NCBI GenBank assembly: GCA_937895775.1
Contig: CALBLD010000263.1
Span: forward strand, 1-5,663
Direction of reading: 5' to 3'
Origin: an uncultured Clostridia bacterium
GTDB lineage: Bacteria; Bacillota; Clostridia; Oscillospirales; CAG-272
Length of the DNA stretch: 5,663 bases
The notes beneath the pieces were generated by a model. The model did no database searches. It saw only the letters and a program-made list of their open reading frames with translations, and was not told the DNA's origin. Position numbers and translations under genes: made by a program. Of this stretch, positions 1-5,318 are shown in pieces. The stretch's first letter is position 1. Every line of letters begins with the position of its first letter.

Positions 1-153
1 GTATGGCGGATTCTGCGCTGCAATCCGTTCGGCGGATTCGGCTACGACCCGGTTCCTGTAAATCACCGCAGGCGGAAAAGGCTTGCCGAAAGAGAGAAAA
101 GACGCGCCGAAAAGATGAAAAAAGACGGCGGTACCGATAATATCACGAAGTGA
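1..153 (+). CDS. yidD: Membrane protein insertion efficiency factor YidD, 3' end (partial)
   Basis: Frame 1 is open from the first base to a TGA at 151-153, giving the last 50 residues of a protein whose start lies outside the window. The visible part begins VWRILRCNPFGGFGYDPVP, which is the diagnostic YidD C-terminal signature (family pattern R-x-L-R-C-x-P-x-x-x-G-x-D-P-V-P, with the Cys and the GYDPVP block conserved). YidD is a small, membrane-associated protein with an amphipathic helix that assists YidC/Sec-dependent membrane protein insertion and is normally encoded between rnpA and yidC, as here. After the conserved block comes a strongly basic tail of about 31 residues (RRRKR, EKRRAEKMKK), longer than the few residues many family members carry there. 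yidC begins 70 bp downstream, so the two are probably co-transcribed. The identification is firm; the upstream portion cannot be assessed. Confidence 0.93.
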   Translation, partial: VWRILRCNPFGGFGYDPVPVNHRRRKRLAEREKRRAEKMKKDGGTDNITK

Positions 154-178
154 AAGCCTTGTCGCTTCTGCAAGGCTT
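154..178 (+). other. Hairpin in the yidD-yidC gap
   Basis: An 8-bp perfect inverted repeat, AAGCCTTG (154-161) and CAAGGCTT (171-178), encloses a 9-nt loop and begins immediately after the yidD stop codon. It is followed by CGAAAAAAG rather than a T-tract, so it does not look like an intrinsic terminator. It could be an mRNA processing or stabilising element that sets different levels of yidD and yidC, but that role is inference. Confidence 0.5.
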
Positions 179-204
179 CGAAAAAAGACCAAAGAAGACC
201 TTTA

Positions 205-212
205 AGAAAGGA
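205..212 (+). promoter_or_regulatory. Ribosome binding site of yidC
   Basis: AGAAAGGA lies 11 nt upstream of the ATG at 224. It supports that start, and the conserved first membrane segment falls at the expected distance from it. The A-rich sequence upstream (181-200) should keep the site unstructured. Confidence 0.75.
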
Positions 213-223
213 TTTACAGCCAA

Positions 224-1441
224 ATGAACATATTAGACTGGATACTCGGTCTGCTCGGTAAGGTGCTGAGCTTTTTCAACTCGTTTACCGGCAACTATCT
301 GCTTGCGATCCTGCTTTTCGCGGTACTCTTCAAGATACTGCTCTTCCCCTTCTCGATAAAGCAGCAGAAATCGCAGGTCAAGCAGGCGTCGCTCCGCCCG
401 AAGGAAATGGCGATAAGAAACAAATACAAGGGCAGAGACGACAAGGTTACCCAGCAGAAGTGTCAGCAGGAGGTCATGGAGCTTTATCAGTCGGAGGGTT
501 ACAGCCCGTTCGGCGGATGCCTGCCGCTGCTTTTGCAGTTTCCTATAATTATTGCACTTTACAACATCATCAGAAACCCGCTCCGCTACATCTGCGGCGT
601 GCCGAAGGCGGCACTTGATGTGGTCGGAAAGGCTGCGACCGCACTCGGATACGACTGGGGCAACGACAGTCTGCGGCTGATGACGACCGTCCGCGATCAC
701 TTTTCGGACATGCAGGCGAAGGTTGCCGAGCTTGCGGGAGACGTCGATGTCGGAGCATTCAGCTCGCTCACTCCCGAAAAACTGCCCGATTTCTCGCTTT
801 TCGGACTCAATTTCGACCTTTCGGTCACCCCGACGATCGCATGGAACTGGTATCTGCTGATACCGATAATCACCTTTGCGTCGATATTCCTCTCGTCGAG
901 ACTCATGCGCAAGCTGTCCTATCAGCCGGTCGATCCTTCGATGAACAGCGGCTGTTCAAACTGGATAATGGATCTTGCGATGCCCGCGATGTCAACATAT
1001 TTTTCGTTCATGTTCCCGTCGCTGCTCGGCGTTTACTGGATATTCAACAACCTGCTCGGAATCGTTCAGCAGCTCATTCTGCGTGCGATGTTCCCGGCAC
1101 CCAAGTTCACCGAAGAAGATTACAAAAGAGCCGAGCGCGAATACAAGGGCAAGGTGGGCAGCAGAACGATCGAAAACGATCCCCGCGTAGTTCCCGGCAA
1201 GAAATACAGATCGCTCCACCACATCGACGATGACGACGAGACCGAGCTTCCGATACTTCCGCTCGACAGCAGGGAGAGCGACTCCGGAAAACCGACTCTG
1301 TCCGATGAGGCTCCGAAGCTCAAAGAGGACAAGCCTCCGAGAAAAGGCATGGCAGAGGAGACAAAGGACGCCGACGAAAAGGAAAAAATTCCGGACAACG
1401 GCGGCGAAAATGCCGGAGAATCCGACAAAAAAGATAATTGA
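224..1441 (+). CDS. yidC: Membrane protein insertase YidC/Oxa1/Alb3 family, Gram-positive form
   Basis: This 405-residue membrane protein inserts and folds membrane proteins, alone or with SecYEG. The order of parts is: a short N-terminal amphipathic stretch; a first membrane segment at about 24-43 (AILLFAVLFKILLFPFSIKQQKS); a charged cytoplasmic hairpin at about 45-90; a second segment containing GGCLPLLLQFPIIIALYNIIRNP (about 97-118); an expanded loop at about 120-205; a third segment from W207; and two closely spaced final segments in the NWIMDLAMPAMSTYFSFMFPSLLGVYWIFNN region. Lys37 sits where the family usually has the groove Arg needed for insertase activity. There is no long N-terminal periplasmic domain, which is typical of Firmicutes, and no lipobox Cys, unlike Bacillus SpoIIIJ. 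The C-terminal tail of about 110 residues is cytosolic, highly charged (DDDDE, repeated K/E/D) and probably disordered; such tails can contact ribosomes (inference). It lies between yidD and jag in the classic order. Confidence 0.96.
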   Translation: MNILDWILGLLGKVLSFFNSFTGNYLLAILLFAVLFKILLFPFSIKQQKSQVKQASLRPKEMAIRNKYKGRDDKVTQQKCQQEVMELYQSEGYSPFGGCLPLLLQFPIIIALYNIIRNPLRYICGVPKAALDVVGKAATALGYDWGNDSLRLMTTVRDHFSDMQAKVAELAGDVDVGAFSSLTPEKLPDFSLFGLNFDLSVTPTIAWNWYLLIPIITFASIFLSSRLMRKLSYQPVDPSMNSGCSNWIMDLAMPAMSTYFSFMFPSLLGVYWIFNNLLGIVQQLILRAMFPAPKFTEEDYKRAEREYKGKVGSRTIENDPRVVPGKKYRSLHHIDDDDETELPILPLDSRESDSGKPTLSDEAPKLKEDKPPRKGMAEETKDADEKEKIPDNGGENAGESDKKDN

Positions 1442-1446
1442 TAATT
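1433..1446 (+). repeat. 7-bp tandem repeat across the yidC stop codon
   Basis: GATAATT occurs twice in a row (1433-1439 and 1440-1446), and the TGA stop of yidC is formed at the junction between the copies. Loss or gain of one copy would shift the frame at the very end of the protein, changing only the last few residues. It may be chance in an AT-richer intergenic boundary. Confidence 0.45.
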
Positions 1447-1453
1447 ACAGATC

Positions 1454-1466
1454 AGGAGAGACAGGA
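1454..1466 (+). promoter_or_regulatory. Double Shine-Dalgarno region of jag, deciding the start
   Basis: Two purine-rich sites occur in a row: AGGAGA (1454-1459, 13 nt from the ATG) and AGGA (1463-1466, 6 nt from the ATG). Together they support initiation at the ATG at 1473. The same frame stays open upstream into yidC, but the protein from 1473 begins exactly with the Jag N-terminal domain, so longer starts are artefacts of overlap. Confidence 0.7.
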
Positions 1467-1472
1467 CATATT

Positions 1473-2144
1473 ATGAAACAGGAAACTATCACGACCGGCA
1501 GAACGGTCGCGGCGGCGACCGCCGCTGCCGAGCAGTATTTCAACGTGTCGGCTGACAGACTTCAGATAGAAATTCTTGCCGAGCCGAAAAAGGGATTTCT
1601 TGGATTCGGCGAAGCTCCGGCAAAGATCAGGGCGATCTATGAGCAGACTCCCGTCGATCTTGCGGTCGCTTTTATTAAGACGCTGGTTACGAACATGGGT
1701 ATAGATGCCGACATAACCGTCGGTGATACCGACGCCGGAAAGAGAATTTCGGTAAACGGCGACGGCGCAAGTATACTCATCGGTCATCACGGCGAGACGC
1801 TGGATCAGCTCCAGTATCTTGTAAACCTTGCCGCAAACAAGAAGGACGGCGAGGACGACGACCGCGAGTACACCCGTATCAGCCTTGACGTTGAGGGGTA
1901 CCGCACGAAGAGAGAGGACACTCTGCGTTCGCTCGCAAGACGCATGGCGTCAAGAGTTCTGCGCACACACAGATCGGTTACCCTTGAACCGATGCCCGCT
2001 TACGAGAGAAGGATCATCCACAGTGAGATCCAGACGATAGAGGGCGTGACCACCCACAGCATCGGTGCCGAAAACACCCGCCGCGTGGTCATATCCGAAG
2101 ATTTTTACGATGACGAAGAAGAAGAGGGCGCAGACGAGGAATAA
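1473..2144 (+). CDS. jag: Jag/KhpB RNA-binding protein (Jag_N, KH, R3H)
   Basis: This 223-residue cytoplasmic RNA-binding protein is encoded directly after yidC (31-bp gap), the usual partner position. The Jag_N domain covers about 1-55 (TGRTVAAATAAAEQYFNVS, then the AEPKKGFLGFGEAPAKI block). A KH domain covers about 75-142, with the GxxG loop as G104-HH-G107 followed by ETLDQLQYLVNL. An R3H domain follows at about 145-208, with R179-x3-H183 (RRIIH) and the typical SIGAENTRRVVI ending. The final residues are a run of Asp/Glu. In related Firmicutes, KhpB pairs with KhpA, binds many RNAs, and influences cell division and wall synthesis; in B. subtilis this gene (SpoIIIJ-associated, jag/khpB) is co-transcribed with spoIIIJ. 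The product is full length with all motifs intact. A strong terminator follows, so it is the last gene of its operon here. Confidence 0.96.
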   Translation: MKQETITTGRTVAAATAAAEQYFNVSADRLQIEILAEPKKGFLGFGEAPAKIRAIYEQTPVDLAVAFIKTLVTNMGIDADITVGDTDAGKRISVNGDGASILIGHHGETLDQLQYLVNLAANKKDGEDDDREYTRISLDVEGYRTKREDTLRSLARRMASRVLRTHRSVTLEPMPAYERRIIHSEIQTIEGVTTHSIGAENTRRVVISEDFYDDEEEEGADEE

Positions 2145-2170
2145 TTCCCCGTCTGCCCCGACGAAAAATT

Positions 2171-2204
2171 CCCGACGGAACATCCCGGTTCCGTCGGGTT
2201 TTTT
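2171..2204 (+). terminator. Rho-independent terminator after jag
   Basis: A perfect 11-bp GC-rich stem, CCCGACGGAAC (2171-2181) with GTTCCGTCGGG (2188-2198), has a 6-nt loop and is followed directly by six T residues (2199-2204). It ends the yidD-yidC-jag transcript 26 bp after the jag stop. The AAAAATT just before the stem would give a U-rich tail on the other strand too, but no minus-strand gene needs it. Confidence 0.95.
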
Positions 2205-2223
2205 GTGTCCGCAGGCAAGCTTC

Positions 2224-2268
2224 ATCGGTTAAAATTCACAAAACCGATTGACATCCGCCGGAGCCGAT
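2224..2268 (+). promoter_or_regulatory. Candidate operator: ATCGG/CCGAT half-sites at 20-bp intervals
   Basis: ATCGGTT (2224-2230) and AACCGAT (2242-2248) form a perfect 7-bp inverted repeat with an 11-nt spacer; the last base of the right arm is the first base of the -35 box. A further CCGAT lies at 2264-2268, overlapping the extended -10 TG. The three pentamers start at 2224, 2244 and 2264, exactly 20 bp apart, and another CCGAT occurs at 2303-2307 just before the start codon. This arrangement suits a repressor covering the promoter, but no regulator is identified in the window. Confidence 0.45.
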
Positions 2269-2276
2269 GCTATAAT
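2248..2276 (+). promoter_or_regulatory. Perfect-consensus sigma-A promoter with extended -10
   Basis: The -35 box TTGACA (2248-2253) and the -10 box TATAAT (2271-2276) are separated by 17 bp, and TGC (2268-2270) directly before the -10 gives the extended TGn motif. Every element matches consensus. Transcription should start near 2283, leaving a leader of about 25 nt. It drives the ThuA-like gene and the downstream lipoprotein gene. Confidence 0.92.
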
Positions 2277-2290
2277 ACAAACATAAACAT

Positions 2291-2298
2291 GAAAGGAA
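2291..2298 (+). promoter_or_regulatory. Ribosome binding site of the ThuA-like gene
   Basis: GAAAGGAA lies 9-10 nt before the ATG at 2308 and very close to the predicted transcript start. An earlier ATG at 2289 overlaps this site and is not a plausible start. Confidence 0.8.
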
Positions 2299-2307
2299 TC
2301 TTCCGAT

Positions 2308-3021
2308 ATGATTAAAGTTACTGTTTACAACGAATTTGTGCATGAAAAAAAGGATGAGGCTGTAAAGGCGATCTACCCGAACGGTATTCACCGCGCGATA
2401 GCCGATTTTCTCGAATCGGACGACATAACCGTCCGCACCGTTACCCTTGACGATCCCGAATGCGGGCTTACCGACGATGTTCTGCGCGACACCGACGTGC
2501 TTATCTGGTGGGGACATCTTGCGCACAACCTTGTTCCCGACGAAGTCGCCGCAAGAGTGCGCGATCACGTCCTCATGGGAATGGGACTTATCGTGCTTCA
2601 CTCCGGACATCATTCCAAGCCGTTCAAACTGCTCATGGGAACCACCTGCAACGTAAACTGGAGAGAAGACGGCGACATGGAACGTCTCTGGGTATGCGAC
2701 CCGTCGCATCCGATCTGCCGCGGAATCGGACGTTACATAGAGCTTGAGCATGAGGAAATGTACGCCGAGCCGTTCGGTATTCCCGAACCCGAGCATCTGC
2801 TCTTTATCGGTTGGTACGAGGGCGGCGAGGTCTTCCGCAGCGGTGCGACATACAGACGCGGAAACGGCAAAATCTTCTACTTCCAGCCGGGTCACGAATC
2901 CTTCCCCACATATTACAACAGCGATGTGCAGACGGTAATACGCAATGCGGTTCACTGGGCTGCGCCCGATCTGCGCGTAAACGAGCTTGTCTGCCCGCAC
3001 GTCAAAAAGATCGGCTCGTAA
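2308..3021 (+). CDS. ThuA-like (trehalose utilisation) domain protein
   Basis: This 237-residue soluble cytoplasmic protein has no signal peptide and consists of a single ThuA domain, a class I glutamine-amidotransferase-like flavodoxin fold. Family landmarks are VYNEFVHEKKDEAVKAIYPNGIH (7-28), WWGH (67-70), GLIVLHSGHHSKPFKLLMGT (93-112), EEMY (149-152), GGEVFRSG (172-179), PGHE (194-197) and NAVHWAAP (213-220). The length equals that of small stand-alone ThuA-like proteins of Bacillus/Geobacillus. The amidotransferase nucleophile Cys is not in the elbow region, which instead carries HSGHHS (98-103), so glutaminase activity is unlikely. Rhizobial ThuA acts with the dehydrogenase ThuB in trehalose and related disaccharide breakdown through keto-sugars; the reaction of this subgroup is not settled. 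It is first in an operon, 27 bp upstream of a GxGYxYP lipoprotein gene, which suggests a role on sugars released or sensed at the surface (inference). Confidence 0.9.
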   Translation: MIKVTVYNEFVHEKKDEAVKAIYPNGIHRAIADFLESDDITVRTVTLDDPECGLTDDVLRDTDVLIWWGHLAHNLVPDEVAARVRDHVLMGMGLIVLHSGHHSKPFKLLMGTTCNVNWREDGDMERLWVCDPSHPICRGIGRYIELEHEEMYAEPFGIPEPEHLLFIGWYEGGEVFRSGATYRRGNGKIFYFQPGHESFPTYYNSDVQTVIRNAVHWAAPDLRVNELVCPHVKKIGS

Positions 3022-3032
3022 AAAAGTGACAG

Positions 3033-3042
3033 AGAAAGGAAG
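3033..3042 (+). promoter_or_regulatory. Ribosome binding site of the GxGYxYP lipoprotein gene
   Basis: AGAAAGGAAG lies 6-8 nt before the ATG at 3049, within the 27-bp gap after the ThuA-like stop codon. The spacing supports this start, which puts a standard lipoprotein signal peptide at the N-terminus. Confidence 0.8.
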
Positions 3043-3048
3043 ATCGCA

Positions 3049-5139
3049 ATGAAAAAGGCAGTCACCCGCATTACAGCACTTCTTCTCTGCACAATGACCC
3101 TGTTTTCGTGCGCCGGAGGGAACACGGCGACAACAACGGGCACTCAGACAACCGGCTCGCAGACAACCGCAGAGCCGGATGTTCCCGATGTTCCGGAGGT
3201 AAAGGGCATGAAATGGAGCGACGACCGCATCATACCGAAATTCGATCCGCCCGAGGGCACCATGGACGCACTGCGTTCGTCCGATATGACATTTGAGGAG
3301 CAGATCATGTTCAGCACCCTTCAGGGTATCGTGAACAGATCGGCGACCCGCATACTGCTCATCGACGAAGGTGCGGACGAGGGCGGCGAGACATGGGCAA
3401 GAACTTTCGGGGTCAGATACCGCGCGTGTGCCGGCAAAAAGAAGTACACACTCTGCGAAAAATATGCGTCCGAATATTCGGGTGTCGTTCTTTACTCAAA
3501 GGGTAAGTCGGAACACTACGTAAATCTTGCCTGCACGATCGCAAATATCAGAAATGCGCTCCCCGTAACCCCCGAGCTTTACGAAACGCTCGGAAAGAAC
3601 GGAGTCGCGCCAGAGGTTGTGGAGGATATAACCTCGCTTGATATGAAAACTCCGCTTGACATATACACATATATGTACGATAATTACTGGAAGGACTGCT
3701 CGCACCGCCTGCTCTTCTCCGAGCGTCCGGGCGACGGCTATCATATGCGCGATCTTGCCGCCGCAACCGGCTCGGCTGTCGTGTGGCTCGACTGCGTGAA
3801 CAGACAGCAGCAGAATCTTTTCAAGAAATTTCTCGGCGATATGGAGGCGGGAAAGTCGGCGTGCGTCGGCTTCTATTCGACCGAAAGAAGCGGAATAACG
3901 ACTGCGTCGTCGATGGGCATATCCACAATCCCCGCCGACCTCTTCTGCAATGCGACCGTCTGGGCGGGACTTGATGCGGACATCGAATTTCCGACCTACA
4001 AGCCGGTGTCATCGACAGTCGAAAACAAGATATATGTCGCAGTATACGTCAGCGACGGCGACAACACCCAGTATGTCGAGCGTGCGATGCGCAAGATATG
4101 GGACGCCAACAAAAGTGCGCGCGGCAAGGTTCCGATCAACTGGACGATAAGTCCGGCACTTGTCGATCTTGCGCCGCAGATGCTCAATTATTATTACAAT
4201 TCGGCGACCGAAAACGACTATTTTGTCTGCGGACCGTCCGGAATGGGTTACACAATGCCGATCAACACCCTTGAGGAAAACGGCGCATCCGCCCGTGACT
4301 TCATGAAGAACGAGGAGCTTTTCGGCAAATATGCAAGCCTTACCGAGCGTTATCTCGAAAGATCGGGACTGCGCGTGGTGACGGTGTGGGACAATCTTTC
4401 AGCCAAACAGCGTGAAATATACGTGAAAAACGCCCCCTATCTCTACGGACTTACCGTTCAGCAGTGGGGTCAGAGCAGGGTCAGCATCGACGGCGTAACC
4501 GGCGGCAAGTATGTTTCACAGCTCACACCCTGTTACGAGAGCGATTACAATGCGCTTCTGAACAATGTAAATACCGCGATCGGCAGATGGAAGGGCGACA
4601 AGCCGCTCTTTGTCTCCTGTCAGATTTCGGTCTGGAGTCCGATCTCGGTCTCCGGTATAAACCGCCTGTATTCCGATCTTTCGAAGCAGTACGGTGAGGG
4701 CAAGGTCGAATTTGTCCGTGCCGACGAGTATTTCACCCTCTACTCTCTCGCAAACGGTCTTGAAGCAAATCTTTGCAGACTTGACGGGGTTTCCGCGGTC
4801 GCAAGCGAAAACGGCGACGCGGCGGGAAAGGTGATCGACGGCAGTGCGGCTGACAAAAACGGCTGGGCGTTCTCGACCGACGGCGCATCGGTCACAATCG
4901 ATCTCGGCAGAGAGGCGACGGTTTCCTCTTACAGGCTTTACTTCTCGGATAAGATGCCGAAAGGATGGAAGGTTGAAATCAGCACCGACGGCAGTAATTT
5001 TGCCGGAATCGACAACTCGGGAGAGAGCGGTCTGCATCTGCTTTCGCAGGCACAGAGCGGTCGGTATGTCCGCATAACCTTTGAAGGCGGCGGAAATTTC
5101 ATCCTCACCGATGTCGATATCAACGGAATTTTGAAGTAA
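3049..5139 (+). CDS. Surface lipoprotein with GxGYxYP putative glycoside-hydrolase domains and C-terminal F5/8-type-C domain
   Basis: The protein has 696 residues. A lipoprotein signal peptide (MKKAVTRITALLLCTMTLFSC) ends in an LFSC lipobox, so Cys21 should be lipidated. A Thr-rich low-complexity linker (about 24-45) and a short DVPDVPEV stretch lead to a GxGYxYP N-terminal-type domain (about 75-310, with TLQGIVNR at 90-97). The GxGYxYP core domain (about 325-570) has YVAVYVSDGDNTQYVE (SDGDN at 335-339) and the name motif as GMGYTMP at 398-404, with Met where the second Tyr is expected. Residues about 575-695 resemble an F5/8-type-C (discoidin/CBM32-like) module: VIDGSAADKNGWAFS, VTIDLGREATVSSYRLYFS, WKVEISTDGSNF and GRYVRITFEGGG. 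GxGYxYP proteins are labelled putative glycoside hydrolases from association with sugar-processing domains; to my knowledge no activity is established. It would be anchored outside the cell, bind glycan through its C-terminus, and be co-expressed with the ThuA-like protein. Confidence 0.87.
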   Translation: MKKAVTRITALLLCTMTLFSCAGGNTATTTGTQTTGSQTTAEPDVPDVPEVKGMKWSDDRIIPKFDPPEGTMDALRSSDMTFEEQIMFSTLQGIVNRSATRILLIDEGADEGGETWARTFGVRYRACAGKKKYTLCEKYASEYSGVVLYSKGKSEHYVNLACTIANIRNALPVTPELYETLGKNGVAPEVVEDITSLDMKTPLDIYTYMYDNYWKDCSHRLLFSERPGDGYHMRDLAAATGSAVVWLDCVNRQQQNLFKKFLGDMEAGKSACVGFYSTERSGITTASSMGISTIPADLFCNATVWAGLDADIEFPTYKPVSSTVENKIYVAVYVSDGDNTQYVERAMRKIWDANKSARGKVPINWTISPALVDLAPQMLNYYYNSATENDYFVCGPSGMGYTMPINTLEENGASARDFMKNEELFGKYASLTERYLERSGLRVVTVWDNLSAKQREIYVKNAPYLYGLTVQQWGQSRVSIDGVTGGKYVSQLTPCYESDYNALLNNVNTAIGRWKGDKPLFVSCQISVWSPISVSGINRLYSDLSKQYGEGKVEFVRADEYFTLYSLANGLEANLCRLDGVSAVASENGDAAGKVIDGSAADKNGWAFSTDGASVTIDLGREATVSSYRLYFSDKMPKGWKVEISTDGSNFAGIDNSGESGLHLLSQAQSGRYVRITFEGGGNFILTDVDINGILK

Positions 5140-5171
5140 TTGCCGCTTTATCCGAATTTCACGGGGCAATT
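5138..5171 (+). other. Inverted repeat at the end of the lipoprotein gene, weak terminator candidate
   Basis: AATTGCC (5138-5144, overlapping the stop codon) pairs with GGCAATT (5165-5171) across a 20-nt loop. There is no T-tract afterwards (TGCACAAAAATC follows), so it is not a convincing intrinsic terminator. I see no better terminator between 5140 and 5226; the operon may end by a factor-dependent mechanism or partly read through into the next gene. Confidence 0.3.
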
Positions 5172-5215
5172 TGCACAAAAATCAATGCGAGGTTTTGTTA
5201 TATGTAATGAAAATC

Positions 5216-5236
5216 GACTTTTGCTATTGACTTTTG
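5216..5236 (+). repeat. Direct repeat GACTTTTG overlapping the -35 region
   Basis: GACTTTTG occurs at 5216-5223 and again at 5229-5236, a 13-bp period. The second copy contains the end of the -35 box of the next promoter. A looser relative, GGTTTTGTTA, lies at 5191-5200. It could be a regulator or UP-element-like site, or simply AT-rich promoter sequence. Confidence 0.35.
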
Positions 5237-5255
5237 TTCACAATTGCGTTACAAT
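5227..5255 (+). promoter_or_regulatory. Sigma-A promoter of the secreted-protein gene
   Basis: The -35 box TTGACT (5227-5232) and the -10 box TACAAT (5250-5255) have a 17-bp spacer, each one base from consensus. The predicted start near 5262 gives a leader of about 57 nt. AT-rich sequence upstream (5172-5226) may help RNA polymerase binding. The next gene is therefore its own transcription unit. Confidence 0.82.
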
Positions 5256-5267
5256 ATCAGCGCAGAC

Positions 5268-5289
5268 TTGCAGTACGAAAGTGCTGTGA
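5268..5289 (+). other. 5' leader hairpin with GAAA (GNRA) tetraloop
   Basis: TTGCAGTAC (5268-5276) pairs with GTGCTGTGA (5281-5289) around a GAAA loop closed by a C-G pair. All nine pairs form, three of them G-U. The hairpin begins about six bases after the predicted transcript start, and A-rich unpaired sequence then leads to the RBS. Such 5'-terminal hairpins commonly protect mRNA from decay; this role is inferred. Confidence 0.55.
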
Positions 5290-5304
5290 AAAAAACAAAA
5301 ATCT

Positions 5305-5313
5305 GAAAGGAAA
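5305..5313 (+). promoter_or_regulatory. Ribosome binding site of the secreted-protein gene
   Basis: GAAAGGAAA lies 5-7 nt before the ATG at 5319. It fixes the start of the last gene at the first Met of a clear signal peptide. Confidence 0.85.
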
Positions 5314-5318
5314 TTCTT

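Noticed and set aside
1230..1472. In-frame upstream extension of jag into yidC (81 extra codons)
   Set aside because: The extension overlaps the yidC tail in another frame, is unlike Jag proteins, and the RBS pair directly before 1473 plus the Jag_N domain beginning there fix the start.
2289..2291. Alternative ATG in the leader of the ThuA-like gene
   Set aside because: It overlaps the Shine-Dalgarno of the real start and lies within a few bases of the predicted transcript start, leaving no room for its own RBS.
2236..3000. 254-codon open frame on the minus strand, antisense to the ThuA-like gene
   Set aside because: It mirrors a clearly conserved plus-strand gene, has no recognisable domain and no convincing RBS, and such long shadows are expected from the codon bias of this DNA.
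3100..3200. ACA/ACC-rich stretch after the lipobox, looking like a DNA repeat
   Set aside because: It encodes the Thr-rich linker normal for surface lipoproteins and is not a regular repeat at the DNA level.
5147..5155. Possible DnaA box (TTATCCGAA), considered because the yidC-jag cluster is often near oriC
   Set aside because: It matches only the first six bases of TTATCCACA and stands alone; no cluster of boxes or AT-rich unwinding region accompanies it.
4516..5178. 220-codon open frame on the minus strand opposite the lipoprotein C-terminus
   Set aside because: The plus strand encodes a conserved F5/8-type-C module here; the antisense translation shows no domain and no promoter.
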